From positions 1 to 64,000 of the forward strand of contig CAWFBT010000011.1 of the NCBI GenBank assembly GCA_963814095.1: a DNA stretch of 64,000 nt. The letters are read 5' to 3'. Of this stretch, positions 38,674 to 47,446 are shown one piece after another. The stretch's first letter is position 1; every line of letters starts with the position of its first letter. Under the pieces are notes generated by a model. The model saw nothing but the letters and a program-made list of their open reading frames with translations, had not been told where the DNA came from and did no database searches. The DNA is from JACVRW01 sp963814095. Its GTDB lineage: Bacteria > Actinomycetota > Thermoleophilia > Solirubrobacterales > Thermoleophilaceae. A program made the translations under genes and the position numbers.

Positions 38674-39340
38674 TCATCCGATAGCGCGCAGCTCCTCACC
38701 CGGCTCCTTCAGGAAGTTGCGCGGCCGCGGCGTGCGGATGCGCATGTAGGCGCCCTGATCGATGCGGCCGTCGATGATGTCGCGGCTGACGACGATGTAA
38801 TCGACGTCGTGTTCGGCGCTGCCGCGGCGGATGGTGTCGATCGAGCGCAGCAGGGCCGTCGTGTCGACCTCGGAGAGCATGCCCGCACGCAGGCCGTCGT
38901 CGCGGAAGTCCGCCTGCGTGGGGAAGTCGTGCGTCGAGTCGAAGGCGATCTTCATATCGGGCCGGATCTGGATGTTGGTGCGGCGGTCGTCCGGGTGCAC
39001 GATCACGGTGTCGATGCGGCCGGGGGCGACCCGGATGCTCTCGAACTCGCCCTCGACCTGCTGGCGGCGCCGGTCGAGCACCCGCATCGCCTCCCGGAAG
39101 TTGGCCGTCCGCGTGAGCGCATAGGAGTCCGTGCCGCGCACCTCGTCGGGGTTGTCGGGCAAGCTCCTGCGGATCCTCGGGCTCGGGCTCATCGGCCGGG
39201 GCGGGCTCCGCCGCCGCCTCCTCCGAGGCGGGCTCGTCGTCGTCGCCGCCGAACGGCAGCCCGCCGTTTGCCACGACCACCGCGGTGATCGCCACCACGG
39301 CGACCGCGATCACGATGACGGTGAAGCGGCCGGAGCTCAA
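38674..39340 (-). CDS. Membrane-anchored extracytoplasmic protein of unknown function (one frameshift)
   Basis: An N-terminal helix (FTVIVIAVAVVAITAVVVANG) anchors the protein. A very acidic, proline-rich linker (DDDEPASEEAAAEPAPADEP) follows, and then a compact domain (DSYALTRTANFREAMRVLDRR ... IDTVIVHPDDRRTNIQI ... IDTIRRGSAEHDVDYIVVSRDIIDG). The domain is in the next frame from about 39165 onward, probably after a one-base error. The product is about 222 residues. I do not recognise the domain. It lies 7 bases after the AidB-like gene on the same strand and may be co-transcribed. Confidence 0.6.
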
Positions 39341-39347
39341 CTGCGCG

Positions 39348-40922
39348 TCAGGCCGGCAGCACCCGGGCGATGATCGCCTCGGCGTCGACCTGTGGCGGCA
39401 GCGTCCCGAAGACGCGGCCGCCGGCGCCCTCGAGCCGGCCCGCGCAGAACGCGTCCGAGACCTCGGGCGGCGCGTTCCGCACCAGCAGGCTCGCCTGCAG
39501 GGCGAGCGCGAGCTCGCCGACCACGCGGCGCGCCTCGAACTCGGGATCGCTGGGCGTGCTCTCGCGCAGGCGGTCGAGCTGCGCGTCGAGCAAGGCGTTG
39601 CCGCCGCGGGCGAGCTCGCACTCCGCGAGGAAGGCCGGCAGCGTCTCGGGCTCCTTGGCGAGCGCGCGCAGCACGTCGAGCGCGGACACGTTGCCGGAGC
39701 CCTCCCAGATCGAGTTGAGCGGCGAGTCGCGCAGCAGGCGCGGCATGCCCGACTCCTCGACGTAGCCGTTGCCGCCGAGGCATTCGAGCGCCTCGGTGGC
39801 GTGCCAGGGCGCGCGCTTGCAGACCCAGTGCTTCAGCACCGCGGTGGCGAGCCGGCGGAAGTCCGAGTCGCCCTCGTCGTAGGCGCGCGCGACGCGCATC
39901 GCGGCGGCGGTGGCGGCCTCGGACTCGATCGCGAGGTCGGCGAGCACGTTCCGCATCAGCGGCTGCTCGGCCAGCCGGCGGCCGAAGGCCGCGCGGTGGC
40001 GGGTGTGGTGGACGGCCTGGACGACGCCCCAGCGCATCGAGGTCGCCGAGCCGATCAGGCAGTCGAGCCGGGTGTGGTTGACCATCCGGATGATCGTCGC
40101 CACGCCGCGCCCCTCCTCGCCGACGAGCCGCGCGCGGACGCGCTCGAACTCGACCTCGCTGGACGGCAGCGAGCGCGTGCCGAGCTTGTCCTTGAGGCGC
40201 TGGATGCGGAAGCCGGGATCGCTCGACTCGAACAGGAAGCAGGACAGCCCGGCGGGTGTCTGGGCGAGCGTGAGGAAGACGTCGCAGGAGGGATAGGAGC
40301 AGAACCACTTGTGCCCGGTCAGCTCGTAGCTGCCGTCGCCGAGGGCGTCGGCGCGCGTGGTGTTGGCGCGCACGTCCGAGCCGCCCTGCTTCTCGGTCAT
40401 CGCCATCCCGGCGAGCGCGCCGTCGCCGTAGGACGGCTTCGTCAGGAGCGGCTCCCACTCGGCCGCGAGCTCCGGCTCCTCGCGCAGGGCGGGGACGACC
40501 GAGTAGGTCATCGACACGGGGCACATCACGCCCGAGTTGACCTGGCTCCACGTGTACATCAGCGCGGCGCGCACGACGTGCGCACCGGGCTGCGGATCCC
40601 TCCACGGCAGCGAATGGATCTCGCGCTCGATCGCCTGGCGCAGGCACCAGTGCCAGGACGGGTCGAGCTCGACCTCGTCGATGCGGTTGCCGTAGCGGTC
40701 ATGCGTGCGCAGGCGCGGCTCGTTGCGCTCGGCTCGCTCGGAGTGCTCGATCGCCTCGACGCTGCCGGCGAGCTCGCCCGTGTCGCGCAGCCGGTCGACT
40801 CCCCAGCCGCCGCCCTCGCGCTCGAGCGCCTCGCGCAGCGGCAGGTCCGCGTCGAAGACGTTGTAGGGCGCGATCGGAGGCGCCTGGTTGAGCACGTCGT
40901 GGGTGGAGCCAGAGGCGAGCAT
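39348..40922 (-). CDS. AidB-type acyl-CoA dehydrogenase
   Basis: The product has 524 residues from the ATG at 40920-40922. The N-terminus shows the AidB hallmark (STHDVLNQAPPIAPYNVFDAD). The flavin and substrate domains follow: MAMTEKQGGSDVRANTT, GHKWFCSYPSCDVFL, LIGSATSMRWGVVQAVHHTRHRAAFG, ALECLGGNGYVEESGMPRL and SPLNSIWEGSGNVSALDVLR. AidB proteins bind FAD and DNA and are linked to alkylation damage in E. coli; others are ordinary acyl-CoA dehydrogenases. Length matches AidB (about 540) rather than the shorter ACADs (about 390). A longer in-frame extension into the upstream glycosyltransferase is accidental. Confidence 0.88.
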   Translation of the reverse strand: MLASGSTHDVLNQAPPIAPYNVFDADLPLREALEREGGGWGVDRLRDTGELAGSVEAIEHSERAERNEPRLRTHDRYGNRIDEVELDPSWHWCLRQAIEREIHSLPWRDPQPGAHVVRAALMYTWSQVNSGVMCPVSMTYSVVPALREEPELAAEWEPLLTKPSYGDGALAGMAMTEKQGGSDVRANTTRADALGDGSYELTGHKWFCSYPSCDVFLTLAQTPAGLSCFLFESSDPGFRIQRLKDKLGTRSLPSSEVEFERVRARLVGEEGRGVATIIRMVNHTRLDCLIGSATSMRWGVVQAVHHTRHRAAFGRRLAEQPLMRNVLADLAIESEAATAAAMRVARAYDEGDSDFRRLATAVLKHWVCKRAPWHATEALECLGGNGYVEESGMPRLLRDSPLNSIWEGSGNVSALDVLRALAKEPETLPAFLAECELARGGNALLDAQLDRLRESTPSDPEFEARRVVGELALALQASLLVRNAPPEVSDAFCAGRLEGAGGRVFGTLPPQVDAEAIIARVLPA

Positions 40923-40945
40923 TGCAGGGAAGTTTGCCAGGGCGA

Positions 40946-41952
40946 TCAGAGGAGCTCGCCGATCGCCGCGTCGATCAGACGGGCGCTGCGCGTCCAGCTG
41001 AACTCGGCCGCGCGCTCTCTGCCGGCGGCGCTGAGCCTGTCGTGCTCGGGGCCGCTCGCGCGCAGCAGCGCGGCGGCGAAGGCGCCGGGGTCGTCGGGGT
41101 CCGCGAGCAGCGCGGCGTCGCCGCAGACCTCGGGCAGCGCGGCGCGGTTCGCGGCCACGACCGGCGTGCCGCTCGCCATCGCCTCGAGGGCCGGCAGGCC
41201 GAAGCCCTCGTACACGGACGGCATCGCGAGTGCGCGGGCGCCGGCGTACAGGCCGGGCAGGAGCCGCTCCGGCACGTACCCGAGCCGGCGCCCGGGCGGC
41301 GCCGGTTCGGCGTGCATGTAGGAGCGGCCCGAGCCCGCCGTCACGAGCTCGATGCCGAGCTCCGCGAGCATCTCTCGCCGCGGTCCTCAAGACGCCGACG
41401 TTCTTGCGCGCGATGCGCGTGGACAGCGCAAGGACGTAGGGGCGCTCGAGGCCGAGCTCTTCTGCCGCCGGGCCGGGATCCGCGCTGGGCGAGAAGCTCT
41501 CCGACACGCCGTTCGGGACGACCTGGGAGTCGACGCCGAGGCGCTCCGCGATCTCTCGACGCGAGAACTCGGACACCGTGATGACGAGGCGGGCGCGACG
41601 CGCGATCGCGGGTAGCGCCGCGCGCTGCCAGGCGACGTAGGCCCGGCTGTACCACTCGGGGTGGGCGAGCGCGGCCACGTCGTGGATCACGACGACGTTG
41701 CGCCGCGACGCGAGCGGCGCGAGGTTGCGCCGGACAGAGTATGAGCGCAGCGCTGCGCGCGGCGACGGGCAGCACGAGCTGCTCCCAGGCATGACCCGCC
41801 CCGTGCGCGAGCCGCGGGCGCGGCGCGAGCGTCTCGTAGCGCCCCGGCCGCAGCTCGGGCAAGCGGCGCGCGAGCTCCTGGGCGACGCGCTCGACGCCGC
41901 CCGTCTCGCGCCTGATCGCCGCTCGGGCGTCGATGACGACCGGCGCGCTCAT
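40946..41952 (-). CDS. Glycosyltransferase family 4 (two frameshifts)
   Basis: The GT-B enzyme reads APVVIDARAAIRRETGGVERVAQELARR at the N-terminus and VVVIHDVAALAHPEWYSRAY in the middle. The sugar-nucleotide-binding half has ALSTRIARKNV, ERLLPGLYAGARALAMPSVYEGFGLPALEAMASGTPVVA and ADPDDPGAFAAALL. The E-x7-E motif (EGFGLPALE) is intact. Frames change near 41735 and 41380. The product is about 335 residues. Its ATG overlaps the stop of the upstream glycosyltransferase (ATGA, 41949-41952), so it is co-translated. A mannosyl- or rhamnosyltransferase for a surface glycan is likely; the donor cannot be told. Confidence 0.85.
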
Positions 41953-43948
41953 CGCCGGTCCGCGCGCCGCGCGCGCAGCAGGGCGCCGAGCTGGCGCCGC
42001 TCCCGTGCGGCGTCGCGGCCGCTCAGGCGCTTGAGCGCGAGCCGGTCGGCGAAGGTGAGCAGCTGCAACAGGTCGTCGCGGCGCGCGCGCCCGGGGCCGC
42101 GTCGCTCGCGGACGACCTCGCGGCGCCGGCGCGCCAGCAGGTCGAGCGGCTCGCCCCCGAAGGCCGCGCGGCTCGCGTGCGCGCCGGTGTGCCGAACGCG
42201 TGCGGCCGGCCAGAACCACGTCTCGATGCCGGCGTCCGCCGCGCGCAGGCCGAGATCGAGGTCCTCCCCGTACATGAAGACGCGCTCGTCGAAGGGCCCG
42301 AGCCGCCGCAATGTCTCGGTCCTGGCCACAAGGCAGGAGGCCACCGGCCAGCCGGCCCGGCGCGGCGCGCGCGCCCGCCACGGCTCGACGGCCGCCGCGA
42401 GCCGCGGCGGCAGCGCGCCGCCCGGCAGCAGCGCGTGGGCCAGCAGCGCCGCGCTACCCGGCTCGCGCTGGGCGTTGTCCTCGCGCGAGCCGTCGGCGCG
42501 CAGCACCTCTGGTACGAGCAGCCGCTCCGGCTCGCGCAGCGCCTCGCGGGCGAGCATCGCAAGCGACGCGTCGAGCAGTTCGACAATCGCGGGTTGACGA
42601 GCGCGGTCACGGGCTCGCGTACGAACGGCAGACCCGCGCCGGCCGCGCGCCCGAAGCCCTGGTTCTCGCCTAGCACCACGACCTCCGCCCTTCCGGCTCG
42701 CCAGCCGCGGGCGAGCTCGGCACCGCCGTCCGAGGAGCCCGAGTCGACCACCACGAGCTGGGCGTCCGGCAGGTGGCGCTCGAGCGAGTCGAGCAGCCGC
42801 GCGAGCTCCGGCGCGGAGTTGTGGAGCACGGTCACGAGCGCGAGGCCGGCGCCGGGCGGGCGCGCGCCTGGGCGGCCGCCGAGCAGCAGCGCGTATGCGG
42901 CGCGCATCGCCGATACGCCCAGGTCGCGCTCGGCACGGGCGCGGGCCGCGGCGCCCGCCGCAGGGCTCTTCAGGACGCCCGTCAGGGCGCGGGCCGCGGC
43001 CTCCGCGTCGCCGGGCGGGTACAGGCGGCCGCAGTCCGGATCGACGAGCTCGGCTGGGCCACACGAGTCGGGGGCCACCACCGGCACGCCGCTCGCGAGC
43101 GCCTCGGCCACGACCATCCCGTAGGGCTCGCGCTCGGCGCAGTGGAGGAGACAGGCGGCCGAGGCAAGCAGGCGCTCTGGATCGTCCACGCGGCCGGCGA
43201 GCTCGACCCGGTCGCGCAGGTCGGGACGCTCGGCGCGCCGGCGAAGCTCGGAAAGCAGGCGCTCGCCCTCGGCGCCGAGCGGCTCGCCGGCCACCGTCAG
43301 GCGCAGCTCCGGCAGCTCGCGCGCCGCGAGCGCGACGGCCTCGAGCGCCAGGTCGGGGCGCTTCCAGGGCTCGATCGCGCCCAGCAGCAGCACCCGCTGC
43401 TCCTCGGCCCGAGCCGGCGCCGGCCGGAAGCGCTCGAGGTCGACACCGGGGTGGATCACGCGCAGCCGCTCACCGAGCTCGGAGCGCGGGTCGAGGTCGC
43501 GGGCGACGCACTGCGAGGGCACCACGACCAGCTCGGCCTGGCGCGCGCGGCGCCGCAGCGCGCGAGCGATAAGCGGGCCGGGCAGCAGGTCGTTGTGCTG
43601 GAGGACGAGCCTGGTGCCGGGCGCCGCCGCGGGAAACGCAGTCAGGCCGGCGCGCATGCCCCACGCCACGACCGTGTGCGGGCGGAGCGAGCGAAAGACC
43701 GCGCGCAGCTCGGCGGTTTGAGCGGCGAGCCGGCCGAGCGCGGCCGCGCGCTCAGCGGGGCTGCGACGCAGCTCGAGGCTGCGCTCGCGCAGCTCGAGCA
43801 CCCCGATCCCGCGTTCGCGTGTGGCGTCTGCGAGCGGTCCCGGCGGGCAGGCGATCAGCGGCGGCTCCTCGAGCCCCGAGGCGACCTCGAGCAGAACGCG
43901 CTCGGCGCCGCCGAGCAGGCCGGAGTAGCTGACTGCGATCGCCGCCAC
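41949..43948 (-). CDS. Fused GT4-GT2 glycosyltransferase (one frameshift near 42600)
   Basis: The first half (about residues 1-370) is a GT-B enzyme: SYSGLLGGAERVLLEVASGL, VIHPGVDLERFRP, LLGAIEPWKRPDLALEAV, and REPYGMVVAEALASGVPVVAPD. The second half is a GT-A/GT2 rhamnosyltransferase-like domain: LALVTVLHNSAPELARLLDSL, VVVDSGSSDGGAELARG, VVLGENQGFGRAAGAG, and after the frameshift RLGPFDERVFMYGEDLDLGLRAADAG. The total is about 666 residues. Two linkage-forming modules in one chain suggest two consecutive sugar transfers. It is coupled to the next gene by an ATGA overlap. Confidence 0.85.
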
Positions 43949-43971
43949 GCCGGGGCGAGCTGAGCGCCGGC

Positions 43972-44320
43972 TCAGGCTCGGCGCCGAACGAGGAGGCCGG
44001 TGGCCAGCATGCCCGCACCGAGCGCGAGCAGCGTGAGCGCCGGGAGCCCGGTCACCGGCAGGCTCGGGTCGCTGGACTGGGCGGGAGCGGCGGCCTCCTC
44101 ACCGGAGCCGTCCGTTGGAGCCGTCTCGGCCGGCTGCTCGAGCGGGCTGCGCGGGCGTCTCCGGCTGCGGCGCGGACTGCTGTTCCTGCTGCTGCTGGTC
44201 CTCGCCCGCAAAAGGATCGGAATACTGCTCGTCGCCCGCGCTCTGGGCGAACGCCGTCCCCGGAACGGCCAGTGCGGCCAGCAACACGAAGATCAGCAGG
44301 GCCTTTGGTCGGGCGCGCAC
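43972..44320 (-). CDS. LPXTG-anchored small surface protein, Gln-rich (one frameshift)
   Basis: A GTG at 44318-44320 opens a signal peptide (ALLIFVLLAALAVPGTAFAQ). A Gln/Glu/Pro/Ala-rich stretch (EDQQQQEQQ) and further low-complexity linker follow. The C-terminus is a textbook sortase signal: LPVTG (44047-44061), a hydrophobic helix (ALTLLALGAGMLATGLLV) and RRRA. The N- and C-terminal parts are in adjacent frames, joined by an indel near 44150. The mature protein would be only about 70 residues and mostly disordered, so it may serve as a wall spacer or attachment point. It sits 23 bases upstream of the fused glycosyltransferase gene. Confidence 0.75.
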
Positions 44321-44396
44321 GGCGGATATTGGTAGCAGAGGTGCGCGGCGCTGGCTCGACGACGCCCCAGCGCGTGCGCCCATAGACTCCCCGCGG

Positions 44397-45593
44397 GTGC
44401 GTGCGGAGGAGGGGACACGAAAGACCGCGCTGGTCCACGACTTCCTGGTGAGCGTCCGCGGCGCGGATCGCGTTTTCTTGGAGATCTGCAACCTCTGGCC
44501 GGACGCCGACGTCTTCACGCCCGTCTACAACGAGCAGGGCACCGAGGGCCGCTTCGCGCACCGCCGCATCCACACCTCGTTCCTACAGCGCCTCCGTCCG
44601 AGCGCCCGCACCTTCCGGGCGCTGCTGCCGCTCTATCCGACGGCCATCGAGTCGTTCGATCTATCCGGCTACGACCTGGTCGTATCAAGTTCGAGCGCCT
44701 GGGCGCACGCCGTCGTCTGCGACCAGCAGACGGTGCACGTTTCGTACTGCCACAACCCGTTCCGGTACGCCTGGAACGAGCGCCATCGCACAATCGCTGA
44801 GCGCGGTGACCCTATCTCGCGTGCGTTTCTGCGCGGCCTCTTTCGGCGCTGGCGCGAGTGGGACTGGATCGCCGCTCAGCGTGTGGACCGCTACATCACG
44901 AACTCCCGCACCACGCAAGCCCGCATCCGCAGCTATTTCGGGCGCGACTCGGTCATCGTGTATCCGCCGGTGGCCACGGAACGCTTCGCGCCTGGGCCTG
45001 TCGGCGAGAACTACCTAGTGCTCTCCGAACTCGTCTCGCACAAGGACATCGAGCTGGCGGTCGAGGCGTTCAGCAAGCTGAGGCTGCCGCTCGTCGTGGC
45101 GGGCGACGGGCCGGACAGGCGCCGACTCGAGCGCCGCGCCGGGCCGACCGTGCACTTCGTCGGGCGCGTCAGTGACGCAGATGCGGCCCGGCTGCTGTCG
45201 AGCTGCCGCGCGCTCGTGGTCACGGCGCGGGAGGAGTTCGGCATCGCGGCTGTCGAGGCTCAGGCCGCGGGCCGGCCGGTGATCGCCCGTGGCGCCGGGG
45301 GCCTGCTTGGAGAACGTCGTGGACGGCGTGACCGGGTGCTGGTGGGATGGCGGCGCGGATGAACTGGCCGACTGCGGTATCCGAGTTCGACGCCCTCGGC
45401 GATCGATCCGCGCGCATGTGTCGAGAACGCGAGCCGCTTCGACGCCCAGGTCTTCCGCGAGCGATTCCGGAGCGAGGTTGACGCCGCGCTGCGAGAAGGC
45501 CCGGTCGAGCGGCTCGACGCCTGGCCGCGCATCCTGCGCCGCTCGTCACATGCCCGGCGCCCGGTCTGGCCCGGCCGCTTCGGCCAGGTCTAG
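44397..45593 (+). CDS. Glycosyltransferase family 4 (two frameshifts)
   Basis: The GT-B enzyme reads KTALVHDFLVSVRGADRVFLEICNLWPDADVFTPVYNE at the N-terminus (given here as two motifs, TALVHDFLVSVRGADRVFLE and WPDADVFTPVY). VVSSSSAWAHAVV, YCHNPFRYAW, YITNSRTTQARI and VIVYPPVATERF follow. The C-terminal domain has ENYLVLSELVSHKDIELAVEAF and REEFGIAAVEAQAAGRPVIA. Frames slip near 45308 and 45370 before the end at TAG 45591-45593. The product is about 398 residues. It resembles the mannosyltransferases that recognise polyprenyl-linked acceptors (WbaZ-like). It is divergent from the LPXTG gene. Confidence 0.85.
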
Positions 45594-45596
45594 CGA

Positions 45597-45992
45597 GTGC
45601 TCGCCCGGGTCGGGCTGGCGGCGGTCGCGCTCGTCGCGCTCGCGTACTTATCGATCGGCCTGCGCAATGTCGTGCTGACCGAGCGCGCCCAGGAGATCGC
45701 CGCGCTGCCCGATCCCTCCCCGGCGCAGGTGGACGAGGCCGAGCGTCTGTTCGAGCGGGCACGTCTTCTCGACCCGGACACGCGCCCGCTGCTCCTCGAG
45801 GGCGCGCTGCTCGCCGGCGCCGGCAGTCGCGCCGAGGGTAGGGCGCTGGTCGAGCAGGCGGTCGAGCGAGAGCCGGACAATGTGCTCGCGTGGGGCGTGC
45901 TCGCCGAGGTCACGCGTGAGATAGATCCGGCGCGCTCCCGAGCGGCCGACGCCCGTCGGCGGGAGCTCAGCCCTCCGGTTCCCGCGGAATAG
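45597..45992 (+). CDS. Small membrane-anchored TPR-like protein
   Basis: The product has 131 residues from a GTG, 3 bases after the upstream stop. An N-terminal helix (VGLAAVALVALAYLSIGL) is followed by a helical extracytoplasmic part with TPR-like spacing: AQVDEAERLFERARLLDPDTRPLLLEGALL and GRALVEQAVEREPDNVLAWGVLAEV. Small TPR proteins of this type often accompany O-antigen ligase/polymerase genes, and the next gene, convergent and overlapping by 26 bases, is one. A scaffolding role in glycan polymerisation is an inference. Confidence 0.65.
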   Translation: MLARVGLAAVALVALAYLSIGLRNVVLTERAQEIAALPDPSPAQVDEAERLFERARLLDPDTRPLLLEGALLAGAGSRAEGRALVEQAVEREPDNVLAWGVLAEVTREIDPARSRAADARRRELSPPVPAE

Positions 45993-47446
45993 GCTCGGGC
46001 CGCTCGCTCCAGGCCACCAGCGCCATCGCGAGCGCAAGCGCCACGAGCGTCACGGCCGGCATCTCCCAGTCCCAGTCGAGGCCGGTGTGGACCGCCCAGA
46101 CCGCGAGCCCGGCGATCGGGCCCGCGGCAAGCCCGGGGTCGGCGCGCCAGAGTCGCCTGGCGGCGACCGCCACGCCGCCGAGGAACGCGAGCAGCGCCGC
46201 CAGGCCCACGAGCCCGAGCTCGGCCAGCGTGCCGAGATAGAGCGAGTGAGGCTCGCGTGTCGGGTCGAGCACGTCACGCTCCTGGAGCCAGTCGACCACG
46301 AAGGCCCCGGAGCCGATTCCCTGCAACGGGTGGTCGGCGAACGTGCCGAGCGCGACGCGCCAGTAGGCGTACCGATTGGAGTCGACGGAGCCCAGCCGGG
46401 AGGCCGAAGCGCCGAAGGCGGGGCTGCGGGACTCCGGTTGCGCCTCGAGGGCGGCGGCGGCAAGCGCGCCGCCCAGCAGCAGCGCTCCGACGAGCGCGAG
46501 CGCTGCGGTGCGCCGGGCCAGCGGCAGGCGGACATTCGGTTCCTCGGATCGCGAGGCACGCAGCGTCAGCAGAGCCGCCGCAGCGGCAAGCACCGCTAGC
46601 GCGACGAGCATCGCGAGCCCCTGCACTCGCCGGGAACCGTCACCGCCCTCGAGCGCGCGCACCGCGGGTAGGGCGCCCGCGAGTACAGCGGCAGTCGCGC
46701 CTGGCACCAGCGTCGTGGCGAGTGCGCGGGCCTGCGCGCGCCCTGCGGGCGCAAGCGCCAGCAAAACGACCAACGCCACCGCCAGCGCCGCGAGCGCCCC
46801 GCGCGAGAAGCTCAGGTAGACGCCGGCCGAGAGCGGCACGGCGCCCGCGGCCGCCGCGGCGCGGAGCCCTGGCTGCCGGCGTGGGTCGCCGGCCATTCGG
46901 ACGCAGAGGACGAGGCCGATCGGCCGCGAGCGCGCCGGTCGCGTTCCAGTACGTCAGCGGCTGCTCGAGCCGGCCGCCGGCGGTGACGCTCGCGTCGAGG
47001 TCGACGAGATCCGGCAGCAGCCGCTCGGACAGCCCGTAGCCGGTGACCACCAGCGCCCCCGCCGCGAGCGCCGGCTCCAGCGCGCGGACGACCCACGGTT
47101 GCGCGAACAGCGCCGCGCCGCCGGCCGCGTAGCCGAGGTAGAGCAAGAGTCGCTGCAGGTCGTCCACGGTCGCGCCGGCCACCGGCGTCCAGAGGAGCGA
47201 GAGCGCCGTCCAGGCGCAGAGCGCCGCCAGCCCGGCGAGCGCCACTCGCCCGGGCGCCGATGCCGGAAGCGGACGCGGAGCGGTGAACGCCGCAGCCAGC
47301 GCGACCGCCCATGCCGCCAGGGCGGCGATCAGCCGCGGCCGGTCGAAGAACCCGCCTGAGAAGAAGGCGAGCGCGGTCGGGCCGCCAAGAAGGACAGCGG
47401 CCCCCGCCGCCGGCAGCGTGGACCGAATCGTGCCGTCAGCCGACAG
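45967..47446 (-). CDS. O-antigen ligase/Wzy-type polymerase (one frameshift near 46925)
   Basis: This multi-pass membrane protein of about 490 residues has a large extracytoplasmic loop. It contains PLTYWNATGALA and YLSFSRGALAALAVALVV. The Wzy_C-type motif FADHPLQGIGSGAFVVDWLQ has the conserved His and Gly pattern, followed by REPHSLYLGTLAELGLVGL. These are hallmarks of ligases and polymerases that handle polyprenyl-linked glycans. The frame changes near 46925. No ATG or GTG is found at the 5' end; the frame can start at a CTG (47444-47446) overlapping the end of the upstream gene. Its 3' end overlaps the convergent TPR gene. Confidence 0.8.

Noticed and set aside
39348..41792. Apparent single protein joining a glycosyltransferase part to AidB
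   Set aside because: The two share a frame by chance after an indel near 41380. The AidB-like start (ATG 40920-40922) and the true glycosyltransferase C-terminus (ending 40946) are clear.
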